This document shows positions 9,602 through 16,350 of a stretch of 16,350 bases of DNA, piece after piece. Source of the DNA: Desulfuromonadales bacterium (lineage in GTDB: Bacteria > Desulfobacterota > Desulfuromonadia > Desulfuromonadales > BM103); the NCBI GenBank assembly GCA_029859485.1, contig JAOUDB010000019.1, positions 1 through 16,350 of the forward strand, read 5' to 3'. Both the position numbers and the translations under genes were made by a program. A model generated the notes under the pieces. It saw only the letters and a list, made by a program, of their open reading frames with translations. It was not told the origin of the DNA and ran no database searches. Each line of letters begins with the position of its first letter. The first letter of the stretch is position 1.

Positions 9602-10461
9602 AGCGTCAACTGGTTGTGATCACCGGCCTGTCCGGCTCTGGTAAAAGTACCGGAGCAAGGGCTCTCGAAGACGCCGGTTTTTTTGTCATTGATAACCTCC
9701 CTCTTGTCATGCTCCCGGATTTCCTCTCTTTGACGGATCATGGCTATGAAAAAGTTGCCACCGTCGTTGATGCCAGAAGCTCTGATTTTCTGGGTGACTG
9801 CAATGAGGTCTTGAATCGTATCAAGGCAGAGGGCCACGAGGTTGAAGTCCTCTTTTTTGAAGCCACCGATCAGGATCTGGTGAAGCGTTTTTCCGAGACC
9901 CGTCGCCGTCATCCCCTGGTTCAGAAGGAAGGGATCCTCTCTGCCATCAAAAGAGAGCATAAAATTATGTCAGAGCTTCGCAGCCTGGCGACAATTATTC
10001 TCGACTCTTCGGGGTTGACGGTTCACCAATTGCGACAAAGGGTTTTGGCAGCGGTTCTTGGTTGTGATGATCATGAAGGCCAATTGAGCCTGCAGGTGCA
10101 GTCCTTCGGTTTTCGCAATGGCTTGCCCCTGGGCGCTGATCTTGTTTTTGATGTGCGTTTTCTCGACAATCCCCATTTTGTTGAAGAGCTGCGTCCCAAG
10201 ACCGGACTGGACGCTGATGTGAGTGATTATGTCTTGAGTCAGTCAGACTACAAGACTTTTCTCGTCAAATTAAAGGATTTACTGTTCTTCCTTCTGCCTC
10301 GTTATAGACAGGAAGGGAAGACCAGTTTGACAATTGCTATTGGATGCACCGGCGGCCGTCACCGAAGTGTCGCTATCGCGGAAGACCTTGGTCCCTACCT
10401 GCTCGGAACCGGTTGTAATGTGCAGGTAAATCATAGAGACGTCGGTAAGGGTGACTCATGA
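9598..10461 (+). CDS. rapZ: RapZ/YvcJ family nucleotide-binding protein
   Basis: The 287-residue protein has an N-terminal P-loop GLSGSGKST (10-18), a VVDARSSDF segment (56-64), and the C-terminal RapZ domain with FDVRFLDNPHF (184-194) and IGCTGGRHRSVAIAE (248-262). In E. coli RapZ is an RNA-binding adaptor that directs RNase E to a small RNA controlling glmS and senses glucosamine-6-phosphate; in Bacillus YvcJ affects competence. Which role applies here cannot be told from sequence, and no GlmZ-like RNA is evident in the window. It sits in a tightly coupled hprK-rapZ-IIA set, overlapping both neighbours by ATGA, which suggests a link to PTS control. Confidence 0.96.
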   Translation: MKRQLVVITGLSGSGKSTGARALEDAGFFVIDNLPLVMLPDFLSLTDHGYEKVATVVDARSSDFLGDCNEVLNRIKAEGHEVEVLFFEATDQDLVKRFSETRRRHPLVQKEGILSAIKREHKIMSELRSLATIILDSSGLTVHQLRQRVLAAVLGCDDHEGQLSLQVQSFGFRNGLPLGADLVFDVRFLDNPHFVEELRPKTGLDADVSDYVLSQSDYKTFLVKLKDLLFFLLPRYRQEGKTSLTIAIGCTGGRHRSVAIAEDLGPYLLGTGCNVQVNHRDVGKGDS

Positions 10462-10859
10462 TCGGTTTGGTTGTTGCGACTCACGGTAATCTTGGCGCGG
10501 AACTGCTGGCTTCTGCGCAGATGATTATAGGTCCGGTCCTGAATGCTCGCTCTGTGAGTATCAACCAGGAGAACTCGATGGAAGATATCCGTGATGCCAT
10601 TGACCAGGCCGTTAAAGAGGTTGCCTCGGATGAGGCCGGAGTTATCATTGTTACGGATATGTTTGGTGGCACGCCTGCCAATGTCAGCATGACCTTTCTC
10701 GAGCCTCAGTCCGTAGAGGTCCTGACCGGTGCCAACCTGCCAATGTTACTGAAATTCTTTAACAGTCAGGAGAACCTCGGATTGGATGAGTTAGCGGGGA
10801 TCCTCAAGTCATATGGTCAGCAGAGTATCGTTTTGGCCAGTGAGTATTTGAAAAGGTAG
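10458..10859 (+). CDS. PTS mannose-family EIIA component
   Basis: Soluble phosphocarrier of the mannose-fructose-sorbose PTS family. The 133-residue single domain starts MIGLVVATHGNLG, placing the phospho-acceptor at His9, and has the conserved TDMFGGTPANVSM (66-78) and TGANLPML loop. In related deltaproteobacteria this gene occurs with hprK and rapZ even where the permease is absent, implying a regulatory function. Here it is a separate protein rather than fused to IIB as in E. coli ManX. The ATG overlaps the rapZ stop. A 39-base gap with a palindrome separates it from IIB. Confidence 0.94.
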   Translation: MIGLVVATHGNLGAELLASAQMIIGPVLNARSVSINQENSMEDIRDAIDQAVKEVASDEAGVIIVTDMFGGTPANVSMTFLEPQSVEVLTGANLPMLLKFFNSQENLGLDELAGILKSYGQQSIVLASEYLKR

Positions 10860-10862
10860 CTG

Positions 10863-10875
10863 CCTGTTGAACAGG
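10863..10875. repeat. Short palindrome between IIA and IIB genes
   Basis: CCTGTT (10863-10868) and AACAGG (10870-10875) are perfect inverted copies around a single G. It lies 3 bases after the IIA stop and ends 9 bases before the IIB ribosome binding site AGGAG (10885-10889). No T-run follows, so it is not a terminator; it could be a protein-binding site or chance. Confidence 0.35.
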
Positions 10876-10898
10876 TGATCGGACAGGAGTGAGCTGTA

Positions 10899-11387
10899 AT
10901 GAGTATCGTTCTGGCGCGTATTGACAGTCGTCTGGTGCATGGGCAGGTTCTGGAAGCCTGGGTCCCGTATGTCAATGCCGATTGCATTGTGGTCGCCAAT
11001 GATGACGTCGCTACCACATCGTTTCAATGCATGGTTATGCAGGCCGCAGTCCCGAGTTCAATTAAATTGATCATCGGGACCCTTGAGGAAACAGCTTGTA
11101 TTCTCAGCTCTGCCGAGTTGCTCAGAAAGCGGGTCCTCTTACTGTTTGCCACCTCGGGTGATGCGCTCAAGGTCCGTACTCTGGGTGTTGAATACCCAAA
11201 GCTTAATCTTGGCAACATGCACTCGAGTGATGGTAAGGATCGTTACACCTGCACCATCGCACTTGATCATGAGGATATCGAAAAACTGCAAGAGATCGAG
11301 ATGCAGGGAGTCAAGATCGTTTCTCAATGTGTTCCTGCTGATCGTGAGCAGGGCTGGCAGAAGCTGATACGTTCCGGAGGACGGTAA
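10899..11387 (+). CDS. PTS mannose-family EIIB component
   Basis: Takes phosphate from the IIA protein and passes it to the sugar bound by IIC/IID. The 162-residue product starts MSIVLARIDSRLVHGQVLEAW, the classic IIB active-site motif with phospho-acceptor His14. Further family features are the NADCIVVANDD strand (26-36) and the LNLGNMHS segment about residue 106. AGGAG at 10885-10889 is 9 bases upstream of the ATG. The IIC gene follows with no gap. The intact histidine argues that the permease is active rather than relic. Confidence 0.94.
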   Translation: MSIVLARIDSRLVHGQVLEAWVPYVNADCIVVANDDVATTSFQCMVMQAAVPSSIKLIIGTLEETACILSSAELLRKRVLLLFATSGDALKVRTLGVEYPKLNLGNMHSSDGKDRYTCTIALDHEDIEKLQEIEMQGVKIVSQCVPADREQGWQKLIRSGGR

Positions 11388-12080
11388 ATGGTCATTGCTG
11401 ATTACCTGCTGGCCGGGCTGGTGGCTATGTTGACCGGACTCGACCGGGTTGCCCTGGTGCAGGTTATGATATCGCGACCCCTGGTCGCTGCCCCTTTAAC
11501 CGGGCTGGTCCTCGGTAACCCTCTGTTGGGACTCGAAGTCGGGATGTTGCTGGAGCTGCTCTGGCTGGGTCGTTTGCCCGTGGGGGCTGCTATCCCTCCA
11601 GATGACACCCAGGTGGCGGTTGGCGCGACTGTGCTGGCATTCAGTATGGGACAAATGCTTGGCTTGGGCGGAATGCCGATGGTGATTCTGGCCGTTCTGG
11701 TCGCTATTCCTCTCGGTAAGTTTGGCCAGATCTTTGATCGGCTGGCGCGCAACGTCAATGACCGTCTTGCTGTTGCTGGATTGAAAGCACTCGGTAGTGG
11801 CAATACCAATGGCCTGGAGCGTCGCCACTTGATGGGGTTGATCAGTTTCGCCGTGTCCAGTCTGGCTACGGCCTGTGTCATCGTATTGATCGGCAGCGTG
11901 GTTCTGTTTTACACTGCCCCACAGCTGATCGGAGCGGTCAGGGATACCGGTCTGAGCCTGCAGTACAGTCTGATTATAGTCGGAGCGGCATCATTGCTCG
12001 GTACGATCAACGTCAATCGCAGTATCTCTCTTTTTTGTGCTGCCTTCTCCGGGACCCTTCTGGTCCTGTGGATGAGGTGA
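11388..12080 (+). CDS. PTS mannose-family EIIC membrane component
   Basis: Inner-membrane sugar-translocating subunit. The 230-residue product is rich in hydrophobic stretches (roughly 3-26, 31-63, 72-88, 93-111, 150-176, 190-206, 212-228). The RPLVAAPLTGLVLGNPLLGLEVGMLLELLWLG run (30-61) and the following VGAAIPPDDTQVAVGA are typical of the family. It is shorter than E. coli ManY (266). GGAGG (11376-11380) lies 7 bases before the ATG, which directly abuts the IIB stop; IID begins 4 bases after its own stop. The substrate cannot be told. Confidence 0.9.
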   Translation: MVIADYLLAGLVAMLTGLDRVALVQVMISRPLVAAPLTGLVLGNPLLGLEVGMLLELLWLGRLPVGAAIPPDDTQVAVGATVLAFSMGQMLGLGGMPMVILAVLVAIPLGKFGQIFDRLARNVNDRLAVAGLKALGSGNTNGLERRHLMGLISFAVSSLATACVIVLIGSVVLFYTAPQLIGAVRDTGLSLQYSLIIVGAASLLGTINVNRSISLFCAAFSGTLLVLWMR

Positions 12081-12084
12081 GAGG

Positions 12085-12837
12085 ATGAAATCACCACGCC
12101 TCTCATGGCTGACGTTTCTCAGAGTCTATTTTCGATCTTTCCTTTTACAGGCCAGCTGGAACTTCGAAAACTTGCAGAACCTGGGTTTCTTTTACCTGGT
12201 TTTGCCCGGGTTACGCAGTATCTACGGGGATGAGCTTTCTACGGACGTGCAGCAGCGTCAGGTGACTTATTTTAATACCCATCCTTACTTTGCACCACTG
12301 ATTGCGGGGACCATTCTGCGTATGGAAGAGCGCCTGCATGCGGGGGAGGACGTGGCGGTAGACCCTGATGCCTACAAAAAAATGGTTATGGCTCCTTTTG
12401 CTGCGATGGGCGATGCCCTCTTCTGGGGTGGCGTTCGTCCCCTCGCGGCACTCATTGGCCTGCTGCTTGCGAGTCAGGGCTCACTCTGGGCTCCGGTGGT
12501 TTTTCTGATCCTCTTCAACCTGCCGCATTTGTTTTTTCGCGGGGCCGGACTGGTCCTGGGCTACGTACAGGAGCTGAGAGCGATAGAAACGATACATAAA
12601 TGTCGATTGCCTGATCTGGCGATACGACTCAAGGAGTCTACTACCATACTGATAGGCGTGCTCTGCGCCTACCTGTCATTCAAGGGTTGCGAACATCAGG
12701 ATATCTCCGGTGTCTGGGGTTTTGTGCTTTTGCCCGTCGTTCTACTCTTCGCCTGGTTGTCACATAAAGGAGTGACCAGCCTTTTTCTGGTTTTATTGAC
12801 AACGTCCAGCTTGCTGTTGCTGGCGCTACTGTTTTGA
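12085..12837 (+). CDS. PTS mannose-family EIID membrane component
   Basis: Partner of IIC in the mannose-family permease. The 250-residue product shows SWNFENLQNLGFFYLVLPGLR (24-44), FNTHPYFAPLIAG (63-75) and MGDALFWG (108-115), all standard IID landmarks, then hydrophobic helices (about 118-150, 186-199, 210-225, 232-250). It is shorter than E. coli ManZ (283). The binding site GAGGTGA lies over the IIC stop, implying coupled translation. With IIA, IIB and IIC it completes a four-part permease; no sugar-processing enzyme gene is adjacent. Confidence 0.92.
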   Translation: MKSPRLSWLTFLRVYFRSFLLQASWNFENLQNLGFFYLVLPGLRSIYGDELSTDVQQRQVTYFNTHPYFAPLIAGTILRMEERLHAGEDVAVDPDAYKKMVMAPFAAMGDALFWGGVRPLAALIGLLLASQGSLWAPVVFLILFNLPHLFFRGAGLVLGYVQELRAIETIHKCRLPDLAIRLKESTTILIGVLCAYLSFKGCEHQDISGVWGFVLLPVVLLFAWLSHKGVTSLFLVLLTTSSLLLLALLF

Positions 12838-12850
12838 ATGTGGGGACACT

Positions 12851-13123
12851 ATGCCGATAGAAAAAATGGAATACGAAATTGTTAATCGTCTGGGCTTGCA
12901 TGCGCGTGCCGCTGCACAGCTGGTTCAGACGGCTAATCGTTTCTTGTCGGATGTGATGATTGAGAAAGATGGTAACGAAGTGAACGGCAAGAGCATCATG
13001 GGCCTTTTGATGCTGGCTGCCCCGCAAGGCTCGAAAGTAAACGTCACGGTGTCCGGTGAGGACGCTGAAGACGCAATGAAGGTCATAGGGACTTTGATTA
13101 ATGACGGCTTCGGTGAAGATTGA
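12851..13123 (+). CDS. ptsH: HPr phosphocarrier protein
   Basis: Small carrier moving phosphate from enzyme I to EIIA proteins. The 90-residue product has the catalytic motif NRLGLHARAAAQLV (12-25) with His17, and the regulatory site GKSIMGLLML (46-55) with Ser48, the HprK target. Ser48 corresponds to Ser46 of Gram-positive HPr, and its IMGLL context is what HprK-regulated HPr proteins carry. GGGGA (12842-12846) sits 4 bases before the ATG. The 3' end overlaps the ptsI start by 23 bases. It could equally serve as donor for PtsN, since no separate NPr is seen here. Confidence 0.97.
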   Translation: MPIEKMEYEIVNRLGLHARAAAQLVQTANRFLSDVMIEKDGNEVNGKSIMGLLMLAAPQGSKVNVTVSGEDAEDAMKVIGTLINDGFGED

Positions 13124-14888
13124 TATAGCCGAGGATACTATCCTCGTCGGCATTGCTGCAGCACCCGGGATTGCTATCTCGAGAAGTTACCTGGTTAATC
13201 GTGACCGGATGGCTGTTATTGAGCGACGCATATCTCCGGCTGAAGTTAAGCCGGAAACGGCCGCTTTCAAGGCTGCCGTGGAGAAGTCCAAATGCCAGCT
13301 CCGGGAAGTTAAGGAGCAGGCTGACAGCAAAGAGCTTTCTGAACACCTCTATATTATCGATACTCATCTGATGATTCTTGATGATGAAATGCTGATTGGT
13401 GAAACGGTCAGCCTGATTCGTGAAGATCTGATCAATGCCGAAGGCGCATTGAACAGGGTGTTGCGTAAATTGCGCCGGGTCTTTGATAAAATAAGCGACG
13501 AGTATCTGCGCGAGCGACGTTCTGATATCGACTCAATCGGAGATCGATTATTACGCAACCTGCTTGGCGAAACCCACGAATCTCTAGCTGACGTTGAAGA
13601 GCAGGTCATCGTTGTCGCTCATGATCTGTCTCCAGCAGACACGGTGCAAATGGACCGCTCCAAGGTTGTCGGTTTTGTGACGGATGTCGGCGGGCGTACG
13701 TCGCATACGGCGATCCTGGCACGCTCTCTCGGTATCCCTGCCGTCGTCGGCCTGGAAACGATTACGTCTTTACTGCCGTCCGGGTTGCCGATGATTATTG
13801 ATGGCAGCACCGGTAGCGTTATTCTTAAGCCTTCACCGGAAACCTTCCGCGATTACCTGTTGCGGAAGCAGCACTACGATTACCTTGAGACTGAGCTCCT
13901 AAAATTCAGAACCCTCACTGCAGAGACGAAAGATGGTCATTCTCTGGCGTTGCGCAGCAATATCGATTTTGTGAGTGAAATTCTGCCGGCAAAAGAGCAG
14001 GGTGCCCAGGGGATAGGCCTCTTCCGAACAGAATTTCTCTTCATGTCTGGTGACGGCCCTCCTTCAGAAGATGAGCAGTTCGGTGTTTACCGCACGGCTG
14101 TGGAACAGATGGCTCCTTTCCCGGTTACGATCAGAACCCTGGATGTTGGAGGTGACAAGTTTGTTCCGGAGTTCAACCTCTCCGATGAAGTGAATCCGGC
14201 GATGGGCTTGCGTGCCATCCGATTCTCTCTCAAAGAGGTTAACCTGTTCCGGGTTCAGTTGCGGGCTATTCTCAGGGCTTCTGCGTTCGGGCCGCTTCGC
14301 ATTATGTTCCCGATGATCTCCGGTGTAGCAGAGGTCCGCGCCTGTAAGCAATTCCTCGAGAGAGTACGGCAGGACTTGCTCTCCGAAGGTATTGTCTTCG
14401 GCGAAAATGTCGAAGTCGGCATCATGATTGAGACCCCTTCTGCTGTTCTGATTGCTGATTTGCTGGCAAAAGAAGTCGATTTTTTCTCGGTTGGTACCAA
14501 CGATTTGATCCAGTATTGTCTGGCGATCGATCGCGGCAACGAGCATGTTGCCTACCTTTACGAGCCGATGCATCCGGCGGTGCTACAGGCTCTTTTGAGA
14601 GTTTGTCGTGCGGCAGAAAATGCAGGGATAGCGATCGGAATGTGCGGAGAAATGGCCGGTGAGCATATGTACTCCCTGGTCCTGATCGCTCTCGGCTTCA
14701 GGGAATTGTCGATGAATGCCGGTAACATCTCCCGTGTTAAACGAATCATGCGTCAGGTTGAAATTGTCGAGGTGAAACAGATTCTGGAGCGACTCCTTTC
14801 TCTGCCGACCGCCGAAGAGGTCGTTGCCGCGCTTGAACAGGAGATGCGTGATCGTTATCCTGAAGTATTCACAGAAACTCACATCTAG
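13101..14888 (+). CDS. ptsI: PTS enzyme I (phosphoenolpyruvate-protein phosphotransferase)
   Basis: Starts the phosphorelay by taking phosphate from phosphoenolpyruvate and passing it to HPr. At 595 residues it is a standard EI, without the GAF domain of EI-Ntr (PtsP). Domains are the HPr-binding N-terminal region, the swivelling domain with [12 protein letters not shown] (197-208, active His202), and the PEP-binding barrel with GLFRTEFLF (306-314), [12 protein letters not shown] (342-353), IMIETPSA (441-448), [12 protein letters not shown] (464-475) and Cys515 in [11 protein letters not shown] 13101 is chosen because AGGGA (13087-13091) lies 9 bases upstream; it overlaps ptsH by 23 bases. 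GTG 13113 is an alternative without a binding site. Confidence 0.97.
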   Translation: MTASVKIDIAEDTILVGIAAAPGIAISRSYLVNRDRMAVIERRISPAEVKPETAAFKAAVEKSKCQLREVKEQADSKELSEHLYIIDTHLMILDDEMLIGETVSLIREDLINAEGALNRVLRKLRRVFDKISDEYLRERRSDIDSIGDRLLRNLLGETHESLADVEEQVIVVAHDLSPADTVQMDRSKVVGFVTDVGGRTSHTAILARSLGIPAVVGLETITSLLPSGLPMIIDGSTGSVILKPSPETFRDYLLRKQHYDYLETELLKFRTLTAETKDGHSLALRSNIDFVSEILPAKEQGAQGIGLFRTEFLFMSGDGPPSEDEQFGVYRTAVEQMAPFPVTIRTLDVGGDKFVPEFNLSDEVNPAMGLRAIRFSLKEVNLFRVQLRAILRASAFGPLRIMFPMISGVAEVRACKQFLERVRQDLLSEGIVFGENVEVGIMIETPSAVLIADLLAKEVDFFSVGTNDLIQYCLAIDRGNEHVAYLYEPMHPAVLQALLRVCRAAENAGIAIGMCGEMAGEHMYSLVLIALGFRELSMNAGNISRVKRIMRQVEIVEVKQILERLLSLPTAEEVVAALEQEMRDRYPEVFTETHI

Positions 14889-15013
14889 ATTTCAGAGCAG
14901 GTACTCTACCAACTTTTACTGTTCATAATAGCTGTCGGCTGAAAAACTTGACAGATTTTGACGAAAAGAATAACGTTCCCCCTCTAAATATTTATTCTCA
15001 AGGAGTACGACTT
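14889..15013 (+). promoter_or_regulatory. metK leader with possible -35 box
   Basis: This 125-base gap separates ptsI from metK. A perfect TTGACA lies at 14948-14953, but the nearest -10-like sequences (AATAAC at 14969-14974, spacer 15) are weak. CATAAT at 14924-14929 lacks a -35. I see no convincing terminator for ptsI and no SAM-I or SAM-II riboswitch motif. The strong metK binding site AAGGAG is at 15000-15005, 8 bases before the ATG. Confidence 0.4.
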
Positions 15014-16183
15014 ATGGCAATGACAGATTTTCTCTTCACCTCTGAATCAGTTTCCGAGGGGCATCCGGACAAGGTCGCCGACCAGATTTCCGACGCCATC
15101 CTCGATGCAATAATCGCCGAAGACCCAAAGGCAAGGGTTGCCTGTGAGACTCTCGTAACAACCGGCATGGCAATGATCGCCGGTGAAATTACAACCAGCG
15201 CTTATGTCGACATGCCTGATATCGTGCGTCAGACCATTAAAGAGATCGGTTATGACGACTCTTCCATGGGCTTTGACTACGAAACCTGTGCGGTTTTGAC
15301 CTCTATCGATCGGCAGTCTCCGGACATCTCCCAGGGTGTGTCTGAGGGTGAAGGCTTGTTTACTGAGCAGGGCGCCGGTGACCAGGGGTTGATGTTTGGT
15401 TATGCCTGCAACGAAACTCCTGAGTTAATGCCGATGCCGATTACCTTTGCACACAAGTTGACCAAGCGTCTTGCTGATGTGCGTAAAAGTGGCCTCCTGA
15501 ATTTCCTGCGTCCAGACAGCAAGTCGCAAGTATCGATCCAATACATCAATGACAAACCGATCCGGGTCGACACCGTGGTCATCTCTTCGCAGCATAATCC
15601 TGATGTTACTTACGAAAACCTCAAGGAATCAATCATTGAGGAAGTTGTTAATAAAGTAATTCCTGCTGACCTACTGGATGAGAACACCAAGTATTTCATC
15701 AACCCGACTGGTCGATTTGTCGTCGGCGGCCCTATGGGTGATTGCGGTTTGACCGGGCGTAAAATTATCGTCGATACCTATGGTGGTCAGGGCTCACATG
15801 GTGGCGGTGCTTTCTCCGGCAAGGATCCCTCAAAAGTTGACCGCAGTGCTTCCTACATGGCTCGCTATGTTGCCAAGAATATTGTCGCTGCGGGCCTGGC
15901 TGACAAATGTGAAGTTCAGCTTGCTTACGCCATCGGCGTTGCAGAGCCCGTTTCGGTTATGATCAATACGTTCGGTACAGGTAAGATCCCTTCCAACGAG
16001 ATTGCCCGCGTCGTGCGTGAAGAATTCGATATGCGCCCTCGTGGTATTGTCGAAACGCTTGACCTCTTGCGCCCGATCTACCGCAAGACCGCTGCATATG
16101 GACATTTCGGTCGTGAACTCCCCGAATTCACCTGGGAGCGCACTGACCGCGTCGCGTCTTTGCAGAAACTTGCCGGAATCTGA
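15014..16183 (+). CDS. metK: S-adenosylmethionine synthetase
   Basis: Cytosolic enzyme making SAM from methionine and ATP. The 389-residue product has the normal length. Signatures are [20 protein letters not shown] (8-27), [12 protein letters not shown] (120-131) and [19 protein letters not shown] (263-281), with ATP- and metal-binding residues such as His17 and Asp19 in place. ATG 15014 is set by AAGGAG at 15000-15005 and by the family N-terminus; an in-frame TTG at 14948 would add 22 unconserved residues and has no binding site. It is probably its own transcript, bounded by the leader and the hairpin at 16211. It is not functionally tied to the PTS genes. Confidence 0.98.
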   Translation: MAMTDFLFTSESVSEGHPDKVADQISDAILDAIIAEDPKARVACETLVTTGMAMIAGEITTSAYVDMPDIVRQTIKEIGYDDSSMGFDYETCAVLTSIDRQSPDISQGVSEGEGLFTEQGAGDQGLMFGYACNETPELMPMPITFAHKLTKRLADVRKSGLLNFLRPDSKSQVSIQYINDKPIRVDTVVISSQHNPDVTYENLKESIIEEVVNKVIPADLLDENTKYFINPTGRFVVGGPMGDCGLTGRKIIVDTYGGQGSHGGGAFSGKDPSKVDRSASYMARYVAKNIVAAGLADKCEVQLAYAIGVAEPVSVMINTFGTGKIPSNEIARVVREEFDMRPRGIVETLDLLRPIYRKTAAYGHFGRELPEFTWERTDRVASLQKLAGI

Positions 16184-16210
16184 TGGCGTTGAAAAGACTC
16201 TCTTGAATTA

Positions 16211-16243
16211 AGCGGGCGGATCGTTTTTACGGTCCGCCCGTTT
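16211..16243 (+). terminator. Probable intrinsic terminator after metK
   Basis: CGGGCGGATCG (16213-16223) pairs with CGGTCCGCCCG (16230-16240) over 11 pairs, one of them G-U, around a 6-base TTTTTA loop, extendable by two further pairs. Only TTT (16241-16243) follows before TTGCG-like sequence breaks the run, so the T-tract is short, but the stem is very GC-rich. Confidence 0.7.
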
Positions 16244-16261
16244 GCGTCCCAAGTTTGACAT

Positions 16262-16350
16262 ATGACTCTTCCAGAACTCTCCATTATTATCCCCACACTC
16301 AACGAAGCCGAGAGCTTGCCACTCTTACTTGCGGATCTTGTCCAGCAACG
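16262..16350 (+). CDS. Family 2 glycosyltransferase, N-terminal part (runs off window)
   Basis: Only 29 codons are visible: MTLPELSIIIPTLNEAESLP and then LLLADLVQQ. The SIIIPTLNEAESL motif is the opening beta strand and nucleotide-sugar loop of GT-A fold, family 2 glycosyltransferases. This N-terminus resembles the group associated with radical-SAM/selenodomain genes (TIGR04283), but the fragment is too short to assign a substrate. A TGA at 16256-16258 in frame makes ATG 16262 the first possible start; no ribosome binding site is visible. Confidence 0.8.
   Translation, partial: MTLPELSIIIPTLNEAESLPLLLADLVQQ

Noticed and set aside
11631..11646. TGGCGCG...TGCTGG inside the IIC gene as a sigma-54 -24/-12 site
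   Set aside because: The GG-to-GC distance is one base too short and it lies in the middle of a gene with no gene start behind it.
14948..15013. In-frame TTG extension of metK by 22 residues
   Set aside because: No ribosome binding site before it, while AAGGAG at 15000-15005 clearly serves ATG 15014.
16255..16260. Perfect TTGACA just before the glycosyltransferase start
   Set aside because: It lies 1 base before the ATG, and no -10 box follows at 16-18 bases; a transcript from it would lack the start codon.

Overview
The window is a dense, co-directional stretch of a Gram-negative chromosome with every gene on the + strand. The gene order (pyrG, kdsA, kdsD, kdsC, lptC, lptA, lptB, rpoN, hpf, ptsN, hprK, rapZ, mannose-family PTS, ptsH, ptsI, metK), together with a full-length HPr kinase/phosphorylase in an LPS-making bacterium, points to the former Deltaproteobacteria, most likely a Desulfuromonadales/Geobacterales relative (Desulfuromonas or Pelobacter type). 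This placement is inferred from gene order and protein character; no search was run. I see no mobile elements, CRISPR arrays, tRNA or rRNA.

Positions 77-4007 carry pyrG, kdsA, kdsD and kdsC, joined by overlapping or abutting start and stop codons. They supply CTP and then Kdo: arabinose-5-phosphate, Kdo-8-phosphate, Kdo. CTP is later used to activate Kdo as CMP-Kdo, so pyrG belongs functionally with the kds genes. After a 79-base gap with a good sigma-70-like promoter come lptC, lptA and lptB (4087-5875), which encode the bitopic protein, the periplasmic bridge protein and the ATPase of the LPS export machine.

Positions 5952-8605 hold rpoN (sigma-54), hpf (long-form ribosome hibernation factor) and ptsN (EIIA-Ntr), the widespread rpoN neighbourhood. 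A strong intrinsic terminator lies between hpf and ptsN. Positions 8618-14888 hold a phosphotransfer module: HPr kinase/phosphorylase, RapZ, then mannose-family IIA, IIB, IIC and IID, HPr, and enzyme I. All catalytic phospho-acceptor histidines are present, and HPr keeps the regulatory serine. EI can therefore feed HPr(His), which can pass phosphate to the PTS-Man IIA/IIB and to PtsN, while HprK can gate HPr through Ser48.

The window ends with metK (15014-16183, SAM synthetase), a probable terminator, and the first 29 codons of a family 2 glycosyltransferase.

The window is mostly conserved core biology rather than a novel island. The points most worth a second look are the full phosphorelay beside cell-envelope and sigma-54 genes with no sugar-catabolic gene, the promoter lying almost on the lptC start codon (a possible leaderless or very short-leader mRNA), and the metal-binding-type KdsA.
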